NCBI RefSeq assembly: GCF_001456025.1
Contig: NZ_LMTZ01000077.1
Coordinates: 1-64,000 of the forward strand
Direction of reading: 5' to 3'
Source: Mastigocoleus testarum BC008
Lineage (GTDB): Bacteria > Cyanobacteriota > Cyanobacteriia > Cyanobacteriales > Nostocaceae
Length of the DNA stretch: 64,000 nucleotides
Below the pieces are notes generated by a model. The model had not been told where the DNA came from. It did no database searches and saw nothing but the letters and a program-made list of their open reading frames with translations. Both the position numbers and the translations under genes were made by a program. Each line of letters opens with the position of its first letter. Positions within the stretch are counted from its first letter, which is position 1. This document shows positions 45,761 to 55,201 of this stretch, in pieces.

Positions 45761-46292
45761 CATTAATTTCTCTTATCTACTAAGCATTATTCTGACAGAC
45801 AGTTACTGTACAGGCATATTTCAGGTTCGCGCAATACTACATTTCCCATAGAATATATTGCGAACACTTGTAAACAAATGGATTGATCCACCAAAAAATA
45901 ATTCTTTGAAATAAATTTATCGAGTATTTAATCGGTTAATTACTCCCACGACCTCAAAATTTTAGTCGAGCAAAAGCCAATAAATAGTTTTTTAATATTT
46001 CCTATCCTGTATTCTTTTGTTCATTTATCGTAAATTTTCTTTACCCGAATAAACCCTAACAATACTTAGGTAATTTCAAACATCTACTTACAGCGAGGGA
46101 TACTATTATTTGTTCTATTGAGTAAAAATACGCTTTTGCAAGCACTTTGAGGAAGATTTATCGTGACTTTTAAAATTCTAATCAATGCAAGTCGGTTGAG
46201 AAATATTAACAAAACCTATCAAATAACACTATCTTAAGGTAGATTACGTACTTGTCTTACATTGTTTTTCTTAATACATAAATTGATTATAT
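45761..46292. other. AT-rich non-coding region
   Basis: 532 bp with no frame, repeat or hairpin of note; promoter region of trmL is presumably at its right end. Confidence 0.4.
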
Positions 46293-46754
46293 ATGCCCCA
46301 AGTAGTATTAGTAAATCCCTTAATTCCCCCAAATACGGGGAATATTGCTCGAACTTGTGCAGCGACCAATACACAATTACATCTAATAGGACCTTTAGGA
46401 TTTGAACTCAGCGATCGTTACCTCAAAAGAGCGGGTTTAGATTACTGGGAATTTGTTAAACTGCACTATCACGAGTCATTAGAAGCTTTTCGTAGGCAAC
46501 ATGAAGATATAGGAGGCAGATGCCTAGGATTCAGCGTTCGCGGCAGTATTAACTATATTGAGTTTGAATTTCAGCCCAATGATTGGTTACTATTTGGCAG
46601 CGAAACTGAAGGTTTACCACCGACAGTAATTTCCGAATGTGATGCAACTATTCATATCCCAATCAGCCAAGAGGGTGTTCGCAGCTTAAATTTATCTGTA
46701 AGCGTTGCTGTAGCGTTATTTGAAGCTCGTCGCCAGTTGGGTTATCTTCAATAA
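46293..46754 (+). CDS. trmL: tRNA (cytidine/uridine-34 2'-O) methyltransferase TrmL
   Basis: 153 residues, full length for this SPOUT-class enzyme, which methylates the ribose of the wobble base of tRNA-Leu isoacceptors using SAM. Signatures: VLVNPLIPPNTGNIARTCAA, LIGPLGFELSDRYLKRAGLD, LLFGSETEGLP and IPISQEGVRSLNLSVSVAVA, the last forming the trefoil-knot SAM site. It is a single-gene unit. A tRNA-Leu gene, encoding a plausible substrate, occurs elsewhere in the window. Confidence 0.94.
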   Translation: MPQVVLVNPLIPPNTGNIARTCAATNTQLHLIGPLGFELSDRYLKRAGLDYWEFVKLHYHESLEAFRRQHEDIGGRCLGFSVRGSINYIEFEFQPNDWLLFGSETEGLPPTVISECDATIHIPISQEGVRSLNLSVSVAVALFEARRQLGYLQ

Positions 46755-47073
46755 ATTTAATTAATCACACAAATCATCATAGTTATTGTTAATTTAAGTG
46801 TAAATACACAACAAAATTAATTAAAAAGTTTAAAATTAATCAAAGATAAAAAATATACTTACACATCACATATTGGTTGTGTAAAAAATACAAATTTGTA
46901 TAGTAGTTTTCCTGACGATCGCCAAATCTGCCAGTAATACCTCAAAGCAAGTGGGCCTAATATATAAGGAATTTATATAATTCATCTGATTCAGTCTGAG
47001 GATCGAATGATATATTTTAGTGATTTCGTATTTTTCCGGACTAAGGCCAAAGAAGGGTGAAAAGTTGTCTGAG

Positions 47074-47140
47074 CAGGAGTTTGAGCGAACGCCCCCAGAA
47101 ATTCCACTATTGTGACAATTTGGGAGCGCAAAAACTCCTG
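47074..47140 (+). promoter_or_regulatory. Structured RNA element candidate upstream of the M23 peptidase gene
   Basis: CAGGAGTTT (47074-47082) pairs with AAACTCCTG (47132-47140). The stem continues as GCG (47085-47087) with CGC (47127-47129), and inside lies a second helix, CCCCA (47093-47097) with TGGGA (47121-47125) nearly. GGGTGAA occurs just before (47055-47061). The position about 450 nt upstream of a cell-wall peptidase gene recalls c-di-AMP (ydaO) riboswitches, but I cannot match the conserved ydaO core, so the class is unknown. Confidence 0.4.
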
Positions 47141-47446
47141 CGAATTTATACGGTTGAATTCTTAAGCAAAATCAACGTACATTCACTTTTTGAGTAGGCA
47201 AGTTAACTTGTAGAAATCTAAGGGATTACTACAGCAGGGAAACACCTCTTTTACGAAGTCTTTACATAAGCTTCCTTAGATAGCCAGTAAACTCGTCAAA
47301 TATATACTTGTCTAGTTCTGGTTGGAAGGGGTAAAACAGATGAAGACATGTGTAATAGAGAGACACGATAAGATAGCGGACTGTGAAACTGATTATTCAA
47401 AAACAAAAAAATTTATTCTTGTGTTTAGGGTGTGAACTTGTCTAAA

Positions 47447-47485
47447 ACTAGAGAAGCAGGTTAATCTTGCCTAATAATCTCTAGT
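47447..47485 (+). promoter_or_regulatory. Hairpin in the M23 peptidase leader
   Basis: ACTAGAGA (47447-47454) pairs perfectly with TCTCTAGT (47478-47485). Inside, GCAGG pairs with CTTGC around TTAAT (one G-T pair). It lies about 100 nt before the start codon and has no T run. Confidence 0.45.
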
Positions 47486-47587
47486 GGAAGTGATCTTGAT
47501 CAATTTTTATTAGCGATCTAAATCATTGACTAGTATCCGACTAGAAATCGAGGTCAGTTAAGCGCTAGCGATCATAGGAGGTCGTCT

Positions 47588-49717
47588 TTGAAACGAGCAT
47601 TAAAGAAGAGAGCAAATGCTGTGGTTGAAAACACTGTCAGCGATGATGCCTCGATGGGGCAGATAGAGGAATTGGATAATTCCAAGGCTTGTCGTCGAGC
47701 ACGTACCAAAGCCGCCATGATTGGTTTGGCTATCTCGATGGGAGCTACCAGCCTTTTGGTGACTCGACAAAGCGATCGAGCCCTGGCAGCAGAATCTGTA
47801 GGCAGCCAAAAAGCAGCCTCTTCTCTTCCTGCTGCTTCTGAGAACGATGTAAATTTTGCCCCAAGAAAAACTTCGGAGTATGGAGTTTTTCCTAATGTAA
47901 GCGTACCGGATAACCCACAGACGGTAGATATCAAGGCAATACCTGAGTGGAAAAGGCTTGGCACAAAAGGACAAATAGCGGCACTGAAGTCAGCAAAACT
48001 TCCTTTACCTAAAGTAGTTTCTTCGCAAAGTGCAGTTAAGAATACAGCTTCGCTCAAGGAAACTCTTAAAACAGCCAAGCAGCAAACAGCAGTAAAAGTC
48101 TCTGGTCAGAGTAACTTTGCTGGCGAGCAAGTCGTATCATCCAACAGTCGCCCACGGACAATAGTCCCAACGACAAGCTTGGATACAAACGTTAATGCTC
48201 AACTTAAAGCTCAACAAGAGTTTGCTATTCAACGCTTACAGGAAAAATCTAATAACCTAAGAGCAAGTTTGGCAAAGCTGCGTTCTGGGGGAACCAAGAG
48301 TCCATCTGCACTTTCCCACAACTCAGTCAAGTCATTAAACTCAACTGAAAAATCAGTCAACAGTGTTGCTCGGAATGGAAGGCAAATTTCGGATAATGTA
48401 AAAGCTTCCGAACAAGCCAAATCCATCAAAAGGTTTAACCCTGGTGTAGTTGCCAATATACCAGCACTTCCAGGTGTTGTTGCACCAAAAGAAACTCAAC
48501 CTTATTCTGTTAAGTCAGGAGATACTCTAGGTGAAATAGCACAAAGTTACGGTACTTCTGTTACCGAACTTGCAAGGGTAAATAAGCTTAACGATCCAGA
48601 TAAGCTACAAGTAAATCAACAGATAGTTATACCTGGTCAGCAAGATCGCATTACTACTAGTGTAACAACAATTGCTTTTAACCCTCAATTTAAATCAAAC
48701 GACCACTATCATGGTGGCAAAAATAAAGCATCTACACTTGCATCAAGTAAAATTGTTGGGGTAGATCCAACTTCTACTATTGGTTCAGAATTCATCAGTA
48801 GCATAAATCAATCCTCTACCGGAGAAGCAGCTTACGGTATGGGTGGTGAAGCTACACCCCTAGTTTTCGCTGAAATGCGCTTGGCAAAAGCTAAAGCAGC
48901 AAGTGATAAAAACCCGAAGTATAATCAACGTCTTCGCAGTTTAAAAGCAGAAATCGAAAGATTGCGGGCTAAGTACCGCGCTCAAAAATCTCGTGAAGGT
49001 AAAGCATCTGAAGTGGAAGCAGTTACACTTCCCCAGAACAAAAATGCTTCAACCTCTAGAAGATACATCAAACAAAACAATAATGTATCGGTACCAATTG
49101 CTGTTCCCACAGCAGGTAGCTCAAAATTAGCTACACAAAACAATGGGGCAGTGCCCATTCCCGTACCTCAACCAAAATCAGTATCTTCGATTTACGGTAG
49201 CCGCAATAGTTCACAGTTTATTCAACGGAATAACTCAGTTGTTACTCCCAGAACGAATAATCTTTCTACACCATTACCACCTTTAGCGGCGGCTGGCAGA
49301 TACTTGCCCAGACCAATCGAAAATATTCAACCCAAATCCAAAGGTTATATTTGGCCAGCGAAGGGAGTTCTTACTTCTGGATATGGTCCACGTTGGGGAA
49401 GAATGCATAAGGGTATTGATATTGCAGCTCCCACTGGAACTCCAATCCATGCTGCTGCTGCAGGTATTGTTAAAAAGGCTGGCTGGAACAGAGGTGGTTA
49501 CGGCTACCTTGTAGATATTCGTCATCCAGACGGTACCATAACTCGCTATGCTCACAACAGCAAGCTTTTAGTTAAGAAGGGTCAGCAAGTACAGCAAGGA
49601 CAGAAGATTTCCTTGATGGGAAGTACTGGATTTAGTACCGGTCCCCATTTGCATTTTGAAATCCGTCCAAATGGTCGGGCGAAAAACCCAATGGCTTTCT
49701 TGCCGAAAAAGAGGTAA
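47588..49717 (+). CDS. LysM and M23 (LytM) peptidoglycan peptidase
   Basis: 709 residues. It starts at TTG 47588, supported by AGGAGG seven bases upstream; the first in-frame ATG is over 60 bp downstream and has no such site. A single membrane/signal segment (AAMIGLAISMGATSLLV, about 42-58) is followed by a long Ser/Thr/Lys-rich region. A LysM domain (about 304-348: YSVKSGDTLGEIAQSYGTS) binds glycan. A coiled coil follows (about 445-475). The C-terminal M23 domain (about 590-700) has the zinc ligands in HKGIDIAAP and HLHFEI and an upstream GYGPRWG. It probably acts in the periplasm on peptidoglycan cross-links during growth, septum or junction formation. Unusual are the TTG start and the long structured leader. 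An intrinsic terminator follows. Confidence 0.94.
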   Translation: MKRALKKRANAVVENTVSDDASMGQIEELDNSKACRRARTKAAMIGLAISMGATSLLVTRQSDRALAAESVGSQKAASSLPAASENDVNFAPRKTSEYGVFPNVSVPDNPQTVDIKAIPEWKRLGTKGQIAALKSAKLPLPKVVSSQSAVKNTASLKETLKTAKQQTAVKVSGQSNFAGEQVVSSNSRPRTIVPTTSLDTNVNAQLKAQQEFAIQRLQEKSNNLRASLAKLRSGGTKSPSALSHNSVKSLNSTEKSVNSVARNGRQISDNVKASEQAKSIKRFNPGVVANIPALPGVVAPKETQPYSVKSGDTLGEIAQSYGTSVTELARVNKLNDPDKLQVNQQIVIPGQQDRITTSVTTIAFNPQFKSNDHYHGGKNKASTLASSKIVGVDPTSTIGSEFISSINQSSTGEAAYGMGGEATPLVFAEMRLAKAKAASDKNPKYNQRLRSLKAEIERLRAKYRAQKSREGKASEVEAVTLPQNKNASTSRRYIKQNNNVSVPIAVPTAGSSKLATQNNGAVPIPVPQPKSVSSIYGSRNSSQFIQRNNSVVTPRTNNLSTPLPPLAAAGRYLPRPIENIQPKSKGYIWPAKGVLTSGYGPRWGRMHKGIDIAAPTGTPIHAAAAGIVKKAGWNRGGYGYLVDIRHPDGTITRYAHNSKLLVKKGQQVQQGQKISLMGSTGFSTGPHLHFEIRPNGRAKNPMAFLPKKR

Positions 49718-49755
49718 ATTTTCTCCGAATACAACTGAATAATATACCGTTCAGT

Positions 49756-49787
49756 TGAGGGAGTTTTTCTCCCTCATTTACTTTTTT
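49756..49787 (+). terminator. Terminator after the M23 peptidase gene
   Basis: TGAGGGAG (49756-49763) pairs with CTCCCTCA (49769-49776) around TTTTT, followed by a T-rich stretch to 49787. Confidence 0.8.
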
Positions 49788-49958
49788 CTCGCCAGTAATT
49801 GTAATAGATAATTAGCGAGTGATAATTTATTATCTCTTTTCCCGGTAGTCAATTTACTCTGATTTAAGGATTTATTAAAAATTTCCGTCAAGGGGTAGTC
49901 AAGAGTAGATTTGTATGATAACTTAATAATTAATGGAAAGCCTTAGTAGCTTAAGTAT

Positions 49959-50032
49959 GGCTCAGTAGCTCAGTTGGTTAGAGTAGGGGACTCATAAGCC
50001 CTTGGTCGTCAGTTCGAGTCTGACCTGAGCCA
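49959..50032 (+). tRNA. tRNA with CAU anticodon (Met elongator or Ile2)
   Basis: A 74-nt cloverleaf: acceptor GGCTCAG (49959-49965) pairs with CTGAGCC (50025-50031), discriminator A 50032, no encoded CCA. The D-arm is AGCTCAGTTGGTTAGAG, the anticodon loop CTCATAA (CAU), and the T-arm CAGTTCGAGTCTG. The anticodon arm and following CTTGGTCG resemble bacterial tRNA-Ile2, in which C34 is changed to lysidine, but elongator tRNA-Met cannot be excluded. The pair at the base of the anticodon loop (A31/G39) is a mismatch. Confidence 0.93.
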
Positions 50033-50063
50033 CTACAAACCTAATAAATATAAAAAAATAGTA

Positions 50064-50116
50064 ACCGATATTTGCAGATTCTACTAATAAAGTAGGTTTA
50101 AGTATCGGTATTTTTT
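50064..50116 (+). terminator. Terminator-like hairpin after the CAU tRNA
   Basis: ACCGATA (50064-50070) pairs with TATCGGT (50103-50109); an inner helix CTAC/GTAG (50081-50084, 50092-50095) is included; T residues follow at 50111-50116. Confidence 0.6.
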
Positions 50117-50216
50117 GTTTTCATATCTATCTACTACATCGTCTAGTACACCGTGGCGGAAATAAAGCACCCGTTTATAAAAGCTCAAAGCTAGAAAAAA
50201 CAGTACTTTTACTGTG

Positions 50217-50325
50217 CTAACGCCCCGCTAGACTGCACCTACGGCGAACACTAACGTCCACAAGGACGCAGTCTCTTATGTCTTACAGACACGCGAAGCT
50301 AATGACTTCCGCGCAGCGGTACTAG
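50217..50325. repeat. GC-rich dispersed repeat block
   Basis: Block rich in CTAACGCCCC, CACCTACGGCGAACACTAACG and CGCGAAGCTAATGAC-type words, directly before the stop of the glucosidase gene. It shares vocabulary with the other GC-rich blocks and contains several short inverted repeats (for example GTCCACAAGGAC). Confidence 0.45.
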
Positions 50326-50327
50326 TA

Positions 50328-52439
50328 TTACTTGGGAAAATGGCGAATTATTTCTGCTACCGACCAAGCTTGGGCAACTGCACCTCTAGGATTATGAGGT
50401 GGATCGCCATCAAAAATTTCTGAAATCGAACCGATACAAGCTTGATTCAAAAAGCTGTCAAGTATTGGCTGCCAATCAAAAGGTAATGGTTCGTCGGGAT
50501 AAAAGCGTTCCCAAGACCTAATAAAAGGTCCAATCAGCCAACTCCAAACAGTACCCTGGTGATAAGCACTATCCCGTTGAGTTGAATCCCCTACGTATCT
50601 ACCAATATATTCTGGATCGTAGGGGTCAAGACTGCGCAGACCATAGGGAGTTAGCAGTCGTGACGTTGCTAATTCAAGTATCTGTTCCCCTTGTGACTGG
50701 GAAAATCCACAATGGTATAAAGAAAGTGCTAAAACTGCATTGGGACGAATTTGACTATTGCGACGGTCATCTGGCTCGATGCTATCGTACAAATATCTCA
50801 ACTGGGAGTTCCAATACTTTTGTAAAGACTCTTTTACTTGTTGTGCTTGTTGACTATACCTTTGAGCTTGTTTGAGAAATTTTAAAGAATCTCCAACGTG
50901 AATTTCACTTAAACGTTTTGCCCATTGGGCAGACCAACATAAAGCCGAAAACCACAAGGCATTTACTTCTACAGGTTTACCACGTCGAGGTGTAACAGCT
51001 TTTCCTTCAACTAAAGCGTCCATCCAAGTTAATGCGACTCCACGAGCGTCCCAACTAATAAGTCCATCGGTAGAATCAACTTGGATATTATAAAGAGTAC
51101 CACCAATAAAAGCTTTATATATTTGTTGTACTACTGGATACTGAGCAACTAGAAAATCCCAATCTTGGGTTGCTTCTAAATAAAGTCCCAAAGTTTCAAT
51201 CCACCAAAGAGCAGCATCAATACTGTTATAAGATGGCTCCCCATCAATATCTGGAAAACCGTTTGGTATAAGCCCATGGCGACAATATCTGCCAAAAGTC
51301 TCAAGTAGTCCTTTGGCTAGTTTAAAACGCCCTGTTACTAATGTTAAACCTGGTAAAGCTATTAAAGTATCCCGTCCCCAATCATTGAACCAATGGTAGC
51401 CAGCAATGACGCTTGGTCCAGAAATAGAAGTACGATGAACAATAAATTGTTCGCTAGATCTGAGTATTTTTTGCCACAGAGTATCGCGTGGCATATATGC
51501 AGCAGGGTTAGAGTTGTTAACTAAATTTTCTTCTAATCCTCTTGGTGTCCCTTTTGACATGCTCGTTGAGCTAAATATCTGATTCAATCTACTTTCTTCG
51601 GCTTCAACGGCCTTGGAAAAAGTTTCATAATTTAGTGGGGTTTGATCGTTACTTGGAAAACCTACTTTTGCTTCTAAAGTAACTGTATCTCCTGGTTGGA
51701 GAATTACATTCAAGTAACCTGGGCTGTAAAGGTCTTCGCGATCGCCTAATCCTCGTCGCGTTTCTTCTGGGAGCCCGTAATTCCAGTACCAAACGGCTTC
51801 TGCTTGATATTCTCCTCGGGTCCAACGTAATTGCCAAGGAGTACCAAAATCCCCAGCACTAATTGATTGGAGACAGATTACCCGTTCTCCAAGAATTTGT
51901 GAAAACAGTAGATCTGAAGTTTCTTTTTGTTGATGATGAAAATTCCGATTAGCGATTAACAGGCGCAGTCTTAACACCCCAACATCATTGCCTTCATAGG
52001 AATAATGAACTAAAATTCGGTGGCAATATTGATTATTAGGGATTTTGGAAAATGATGCTTCTTCTCCTATCCCACCCGTCGGGCACAAAAAATTTTCTCC
52101 CAATCCTGAGGGCATTATCATCCGTCTGGTAAGTTGCCACTCTTTATCCCCCCAAACCCATTTTGGAACAGGATTAATCTGAAAATAACGTAATAATTCG
52201 TAACCAGTTGGTTCGATCTGACCGCTACCCCAAAAATTAGTCCCTGCAACTACAACTTCGCCCCCAATCTCCAAGCTAGCTTCCAAATGCGATAGCAGAA
52301 GTGTTCTTCCTGAGGGTGGACTAGTTGCAGCAAACAACCAACCATGATAGGTACGAGTCCTAACATCCGAAACAGTACCACTGGCAAAACCCCCTAAGCC
52401 ATTGGTAAGCAACCATTCTCTTGTATCTAAATCAGCCAT
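50328..52439 (-). CDS. Amylo-alpha-1,6-glucosidase / glycogen debranching family (GH133-like)
   Basis: 703 residues. The N-terminal domain begins REWLLTNGLGGFASGTVSDV with RTRTYHGWLFAA, the standard start of bacterial debranching-type glucosidases. The catalytic (alpha/alpha)6 domain (about 315-700) contains IAGYHWFNDWGRDTLIALPG, GFPDIDGEPSYNSIDAALWW and the late RDSAYHQGTVWSWLIGPF. The family hydrolyses alpha-1,6 branches of glycogen or related glucans. It is divergent from the 2-Cys peroxiredoxin gene, with 142 bp between the starts containing an inverted repeat. Confidence 0.94.
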   Translation of the reverse strand: MADLDTREWLLTNGLGGFASGTVSDVRTRTYHGWLFAATSPPSGRTLLLSHLEASLEIGGEVVVAGTNFWGSGQIEPTGYELLRYFQINPVPKWVWGDKEWQLTRRMIMPSGLGENFLCPTGGIGEEASFSKIPNNQYCHRILVHYSYEGNDVGVLRLRLLIANRNFHHQQKETSDLLFSQILGERVICLQSISAGDFGTPWQLRWTRGEYQAEAVWYWNYGLPEETRRGLGDREDLYSPGYLNVILQPGDTVTLEAKVGFPSNDQTPLNYETFSKAVEAEESRLNQIFSSTSMSKGTPRGLEENLVNNSNPAAYMPRDTLWQKILRSSEQFIVHRTSISGPSVIAGYHWFNDWGRDTLIALPGLTLVTGRFKLAKGLLETFGRYCRHGLIPNGFPDIDGEPSYNSIDAALWWIETLGLYLEATQDWDFLVAQYPVVQQIYKAFIGGTLYNIQVDSTDGLISWDARGVALTWMDALVEGKAVTPRRGKPVEVNALWFSALCWSAQWAKRLSEIHVGDSLKFLKQAQRYSQQAQQVKESLQKYWNSQLRYLYDSIEPDDRRNSQIRPNAVLALSLYHCGFSQSQGEQILELATSRLLTPYGLRSLDPYDPEYIGRYVGDSTQRDSAYHQGTVWSWLIGPFIRSWERFYPDEPLPFDWQPILDSFLNQACIGSISEIFDGDPPHNPRGAVAQAWSVAEIIRHFPK

Positions 52440-52453
52440 TTATACTCAAAATC

Positions 52454-52478
52454 GTTATGACTATGATATAGTCGTAAC
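52454..52478. promoter_or_regulatory. Inverted repeat in the divergent promoter region
   Basis: GTTATGACTAT (52454-52464) and ATAGTCGTAAC (52468-52478) form an 11-bp inverted repeat with one mismatch and a 3-bp spacer, 104 nt upstream of the peroxiredoxin start and 15 nt upstream of the glucosidase start. The size suits a dimeric regulator; identity unknown. Confidence 0.45.
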
Positions 52479-52581
52479 AGTTCGTAATTTAATTGTTAGT
52501 TGATGGATTAGCGAACTTTAATAGACGGATCCATCTTCACAAAGCAGTAAAACTTGTATAGCTTTAAGGAGATATATTACT

Positions 52582-53193
52582 ATGCCTCTGACTTACGCAA
52601 CAGAAGGATGCCTTCGAGTCGGTCAACAAGCACCAGACTTTACAGCTACTGCTGTAGTGGATCAAGAATTTAAAACAGTTAAGCTTTCCGACTATCGCGG
52701 AAAGTATGTTGTTTTATTCTTCTATCCTTTAGACTTTACCTTTGTTTGTCCTACAGAAATTACTGCTTTTAGTGATCGTTACGAAGACTTTAAAAAACTG
52801 AACACCGAAATTCTTGGAGTTTCTGTTGACAGTGAGTTTTCCCACCTAGCATGGATTCAAACTGACCGCAAACAAGGTGGCGTTGGCGATCTTAATTATC
52901 CCCTAGTTTCAGATATTAAGAAAGAAATTAGTGCGGCTTACAACGTCTTAGATCCTGAAGCAGGCGTAGCACTACGGGGTTTATTCATTATGGATAAAGA
53001 AGGCGTAATCCAACACGCGACCATTAATAACCTTTCTTTCGGTCGTAACGTTGATGAAACTCTCAGAACATTACAAGCTATTCAATACGTCCAAACCCAT
53101 CCTGATGAAGTTTGTCCTGCGGGTTGGCAGCCTGGAGAGAAAACTATGAATCCAGATCCTCAGAAGTCTAAAGTTTACTTTGCATCCATTTAA
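52582..53193 (+). CDS. Typical 2-Cys peroxiredoxin
   Basis: 203 residues. It reduces hydrogen peroxide and alkyl hydroperoxides, using thioredoxin-type donors in cyanobacteria. The peroxidatic Cys56 lies in [10 protein letters not shown] and the resolving Cys at about 178 in DEVCPAGW. The GG-type loop ([13 protein letters not shown]) and a C-terminal extension (KVYFASI) suggest the sensitive form, subject to over-oxidation. AAGGAGATATATTACT precedes the ATG, a good ribosome-binding site. It is a single-gene unit. Confidence 0.96.
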   Translation: MPLTYATEGCLRVGQQAPDFTATAVVDQEFKTVKLSDYRGKYVVLFFYPLDFTFVCPTEITAFSDRYEDFKKLNTEILGVSVDSEFSHLAWIQTDRKQGGVGDLNYPLVSDIKKEISAAYNVLDPEAGVALRGLFIMDKEGVIQHATINNLSFGRNVDETLRTLQAIQYVQTHPDEVCPAGWQPGEKTMNPDPQKSKVYFASI

Positions 53194-53716
53194 GTATCGT
53201 TACTTAATACTAGATTGATTGCCGTCAGCTATAAAGTCATTTGTGAAAAAGTGCCTTCAATTTTCTGAGTAGGTTTTAGTACCACAAAAATGGGAACTAG
53301 AACTATTCAGGCAGAAAGTGACCATGGGTAGATAGAATCGGCAGTTGGGAAATTGTCGATAAATCCTGCTTAGTGTAACACTATCATTTTTGGCTTCTGC
53401 AAAACCTGACGGCAAATATATCTATCCTTGAGATACAATTGTGCAATTATTTTGAACTAAATATTTTTGAATTAAATATTCTTGAAGAAAGTATCAAAGC
53501 CATATCTTAAATATTTAAATTATCTGAAGTCTTGAAAGTTGAATTTTGATCCAGTCTCAAAAGCTAACTAATTAACTCAAGACAAATTAAACAGTAAAAA
53601 TAGTATAAAAAATCTCAGGATTCATCTCTACAGAGATTCATATTTACAGAGTTGCAAAATTAGGAATAAAAAAATAAATTTTTTAACTGCCAGGATAAAT
53701 TAAAAATATTTTTACT
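53194..53716. other. AT-rich non-coding region between two redoxin genes
   Basis: 523 bp with a short direct repeat GATTCAT (53619 and 53634) and CTCTACAGAG palindromic words. No gene. Confidence 0.4.
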
Positions 53717-54253
53717 ATGCCTAATCCAAGTGATTTTAGCGGTTTGCTTAACAAACGTTTCCTGGATAATTTCCTTCCTATTCCTGCCACCAATAGATTT
53801 CAATTAGGAAATTCAACTCCAGACTTTAAATTACCAGATATTACCAATGGTAAATCAGTCAAGTTATCAGAGTACAAAGGTAAACAGCCAGTATTACTGG
53901 CATTTACACGTATTTTTACAGAAAACCAATATTGCCCCTTTTGTTTCCCTCACATCAAAGCCTTGAGAGATAATTACGAACAATTTCAAGACCGGGGCAT
54001 AGAAGTTCTCTTAATTAGCAGTACTGACGAACGACAAAGCAAAATAGTTGTACAAGATTTAGGCTTACAAATGCCTTTACTTAGCGATCCTAGCTGTCGT
54101 GTATTTCGCTCTTACGAAGTTGGACAAGCATTAGGGGCACCTTTACCAGCACAATTTGTTTTAGACCAAGATAGAAAACTACATTACAAACACTTATTTT
54201 CTTTCTTCGAGTCTAATGCTGCTATTGATACCTTATTAAAGCAATTCGACTGA
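53717..54253 (+). CDS. Peroxiredoxin-like redoxin (AhpC/TSA superfamily)
   Basis: 178 residues with a thioredoxin-fold redoxin domain: LGNSTPDFKLPDITNGKSVK, LLAFTRIF, then Cys73-Pro-Phe-Cys76 in QYCPFCFPH. The CxxC arrangement replaces the usual single peroxidatic Cys context (no PTxxC), so it is not a standard peroxiredoxin and may act as a thiol-disulfide reductase. No signal peptide. It follows the 2-Cys peroxiredoxin gene but is 524 bp away, so it is probably transcribed separately. Confidence 0.85.
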   Translation: MPNPSDFSGLLNKRFLDNFLPIPATNRFQLGNSTPDFKLPDITNGKSVKLSEYKGKQPVLLAFTRIFTENQYCPFCFPHIKALRDNYEQFQDRGIEVLLISSTDERQSKIVVQDLGLQMPLLSDPSCRVFRSYEVGQALGAPLPAQFVLDQDRKLHYKHLFSFFESNAAIDTLLKQFD

Positions 54254-54301
54254 AATACTTTATTTTTGGTTTATTTTTTAATTCTTCATATTTTTGATTC
54301 T

Positions 54302-54544
54302 TCATACGCTGCTCATTTGTCTCGAAGCAGCTATGTCGCGGATCAAAGGAAGTCTAGAACGAATATATGTCTTAATCGTTTTTGCTTCTACCCGATCTAA
54401 TCTTTTTTCCTCAAGTTGTCCTAGCAGTTGTTCGATTAGTTCAGTATCGCTAAATTCAAGAAGGATACTTGCTTGAGTTTCTTCAACTACAGACCACAAA
54501 TGTCGCAATGTTGATGATGAATTTTTCACGGGACCTACTCCCAC
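54302..54544 (-). CDS. Small conserved cyanobacterial protein (80 aa)
   Basis: Helical and charged. The segment STLRHLWSVVEETQASILLE followed by FSDTELIEQLLGQLEE and YIRSRLPLIRDIA is a pattern I associate with a small conserved protein of filamentous cyanobacteria of unknown function. No membrane segment. It converges with the redoxin gene (48 bp between the stops). Confidence in the gene is good; function is not assignable. Confidence 0.75.
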   Translation of the reverse strand: MGVGPVKNSSSTLRHLWSVVEETQASILLEFSDTELIEQLLGQLEEKRLDRVEAKTIKTYIRSRLPLIRDIAASRQMSSV

Positions 54545-55201
54545 TGCAAATACTGAATTTTTGCAGTTTGTATAATTTTGCTATTGACAGATAACTGTGT
54601 AAGAATCAACAGAAATCTTGATAAATATTTTTCTTTGTTTCTAATTTTTAGATGTCATCATAAATTTATACATGTATGACATTAGTGTTTTAGAAAACAA
54701 AAATTATATTTAGAGATATTTTGAGCAGTAAAAGTCAAGAATTATTGAAAAAGTAAAAAACAAAGCTATCAAAGTGAGAAAATAATATTTCTTTGTTTGG
54801 CTATATTCTTCACCTACCTCTTCTGATTTTTTCTGTTTGTATCGAGCAAAGTAGTACTTATTTCTCGGATAAATTTTGAAGACCTTCTTAAAGACGAAAA
54901 TTAGTTTATCTTTGCCTAATAACTATCTCTATAAAAATATTAGATGACAAATCTAAAGAAAAGATTAAATTTTAAGAATTATGTCTGATTTGATAAAAAA
55001 CTCAACAAACGCTCAAGTTTAAACACTAAAACAGTTAAGCTCTATACCAATTCCAGAGAAATTAACTGTAGGAAGATAAATTTTGGGAAAATAAATTTCA
55101 GAAAATAATCTTACATGTAAATCTTTGTAAGGTTGACTCAAGAAAAATCTACAAAAAAGTGTATATTCTAAGAATTTAATTGCGCTTAACGCCATAAATC
55201 C
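54545..55201. other. AT-rich non-coding region
   Basis: 657 bp, T-rich, no frame, repeat or hairpin of note. It separates two minus-strand genes. Confidence 0.4.

Larger units (their letters stand above)
46755..47587. other. Long leader/intergenic region upstream of the M23 peptidase
   Basis: 833 bp without a gene. The right part contains two strong potential RNA structures, listed separately (47074-47140 and 47447-47485), which suggests a long structured 5' untranslated region. Confidence 0.5.

Noticed and set aside
47040..47140. Definite c-di-AMP (ydaO) riboswitch
   Set aside because: Only the GGGTGAA word and the gene context fit; the conserved downstream core could not be found by eye, so it is reported only as a structured leader of unknown class.
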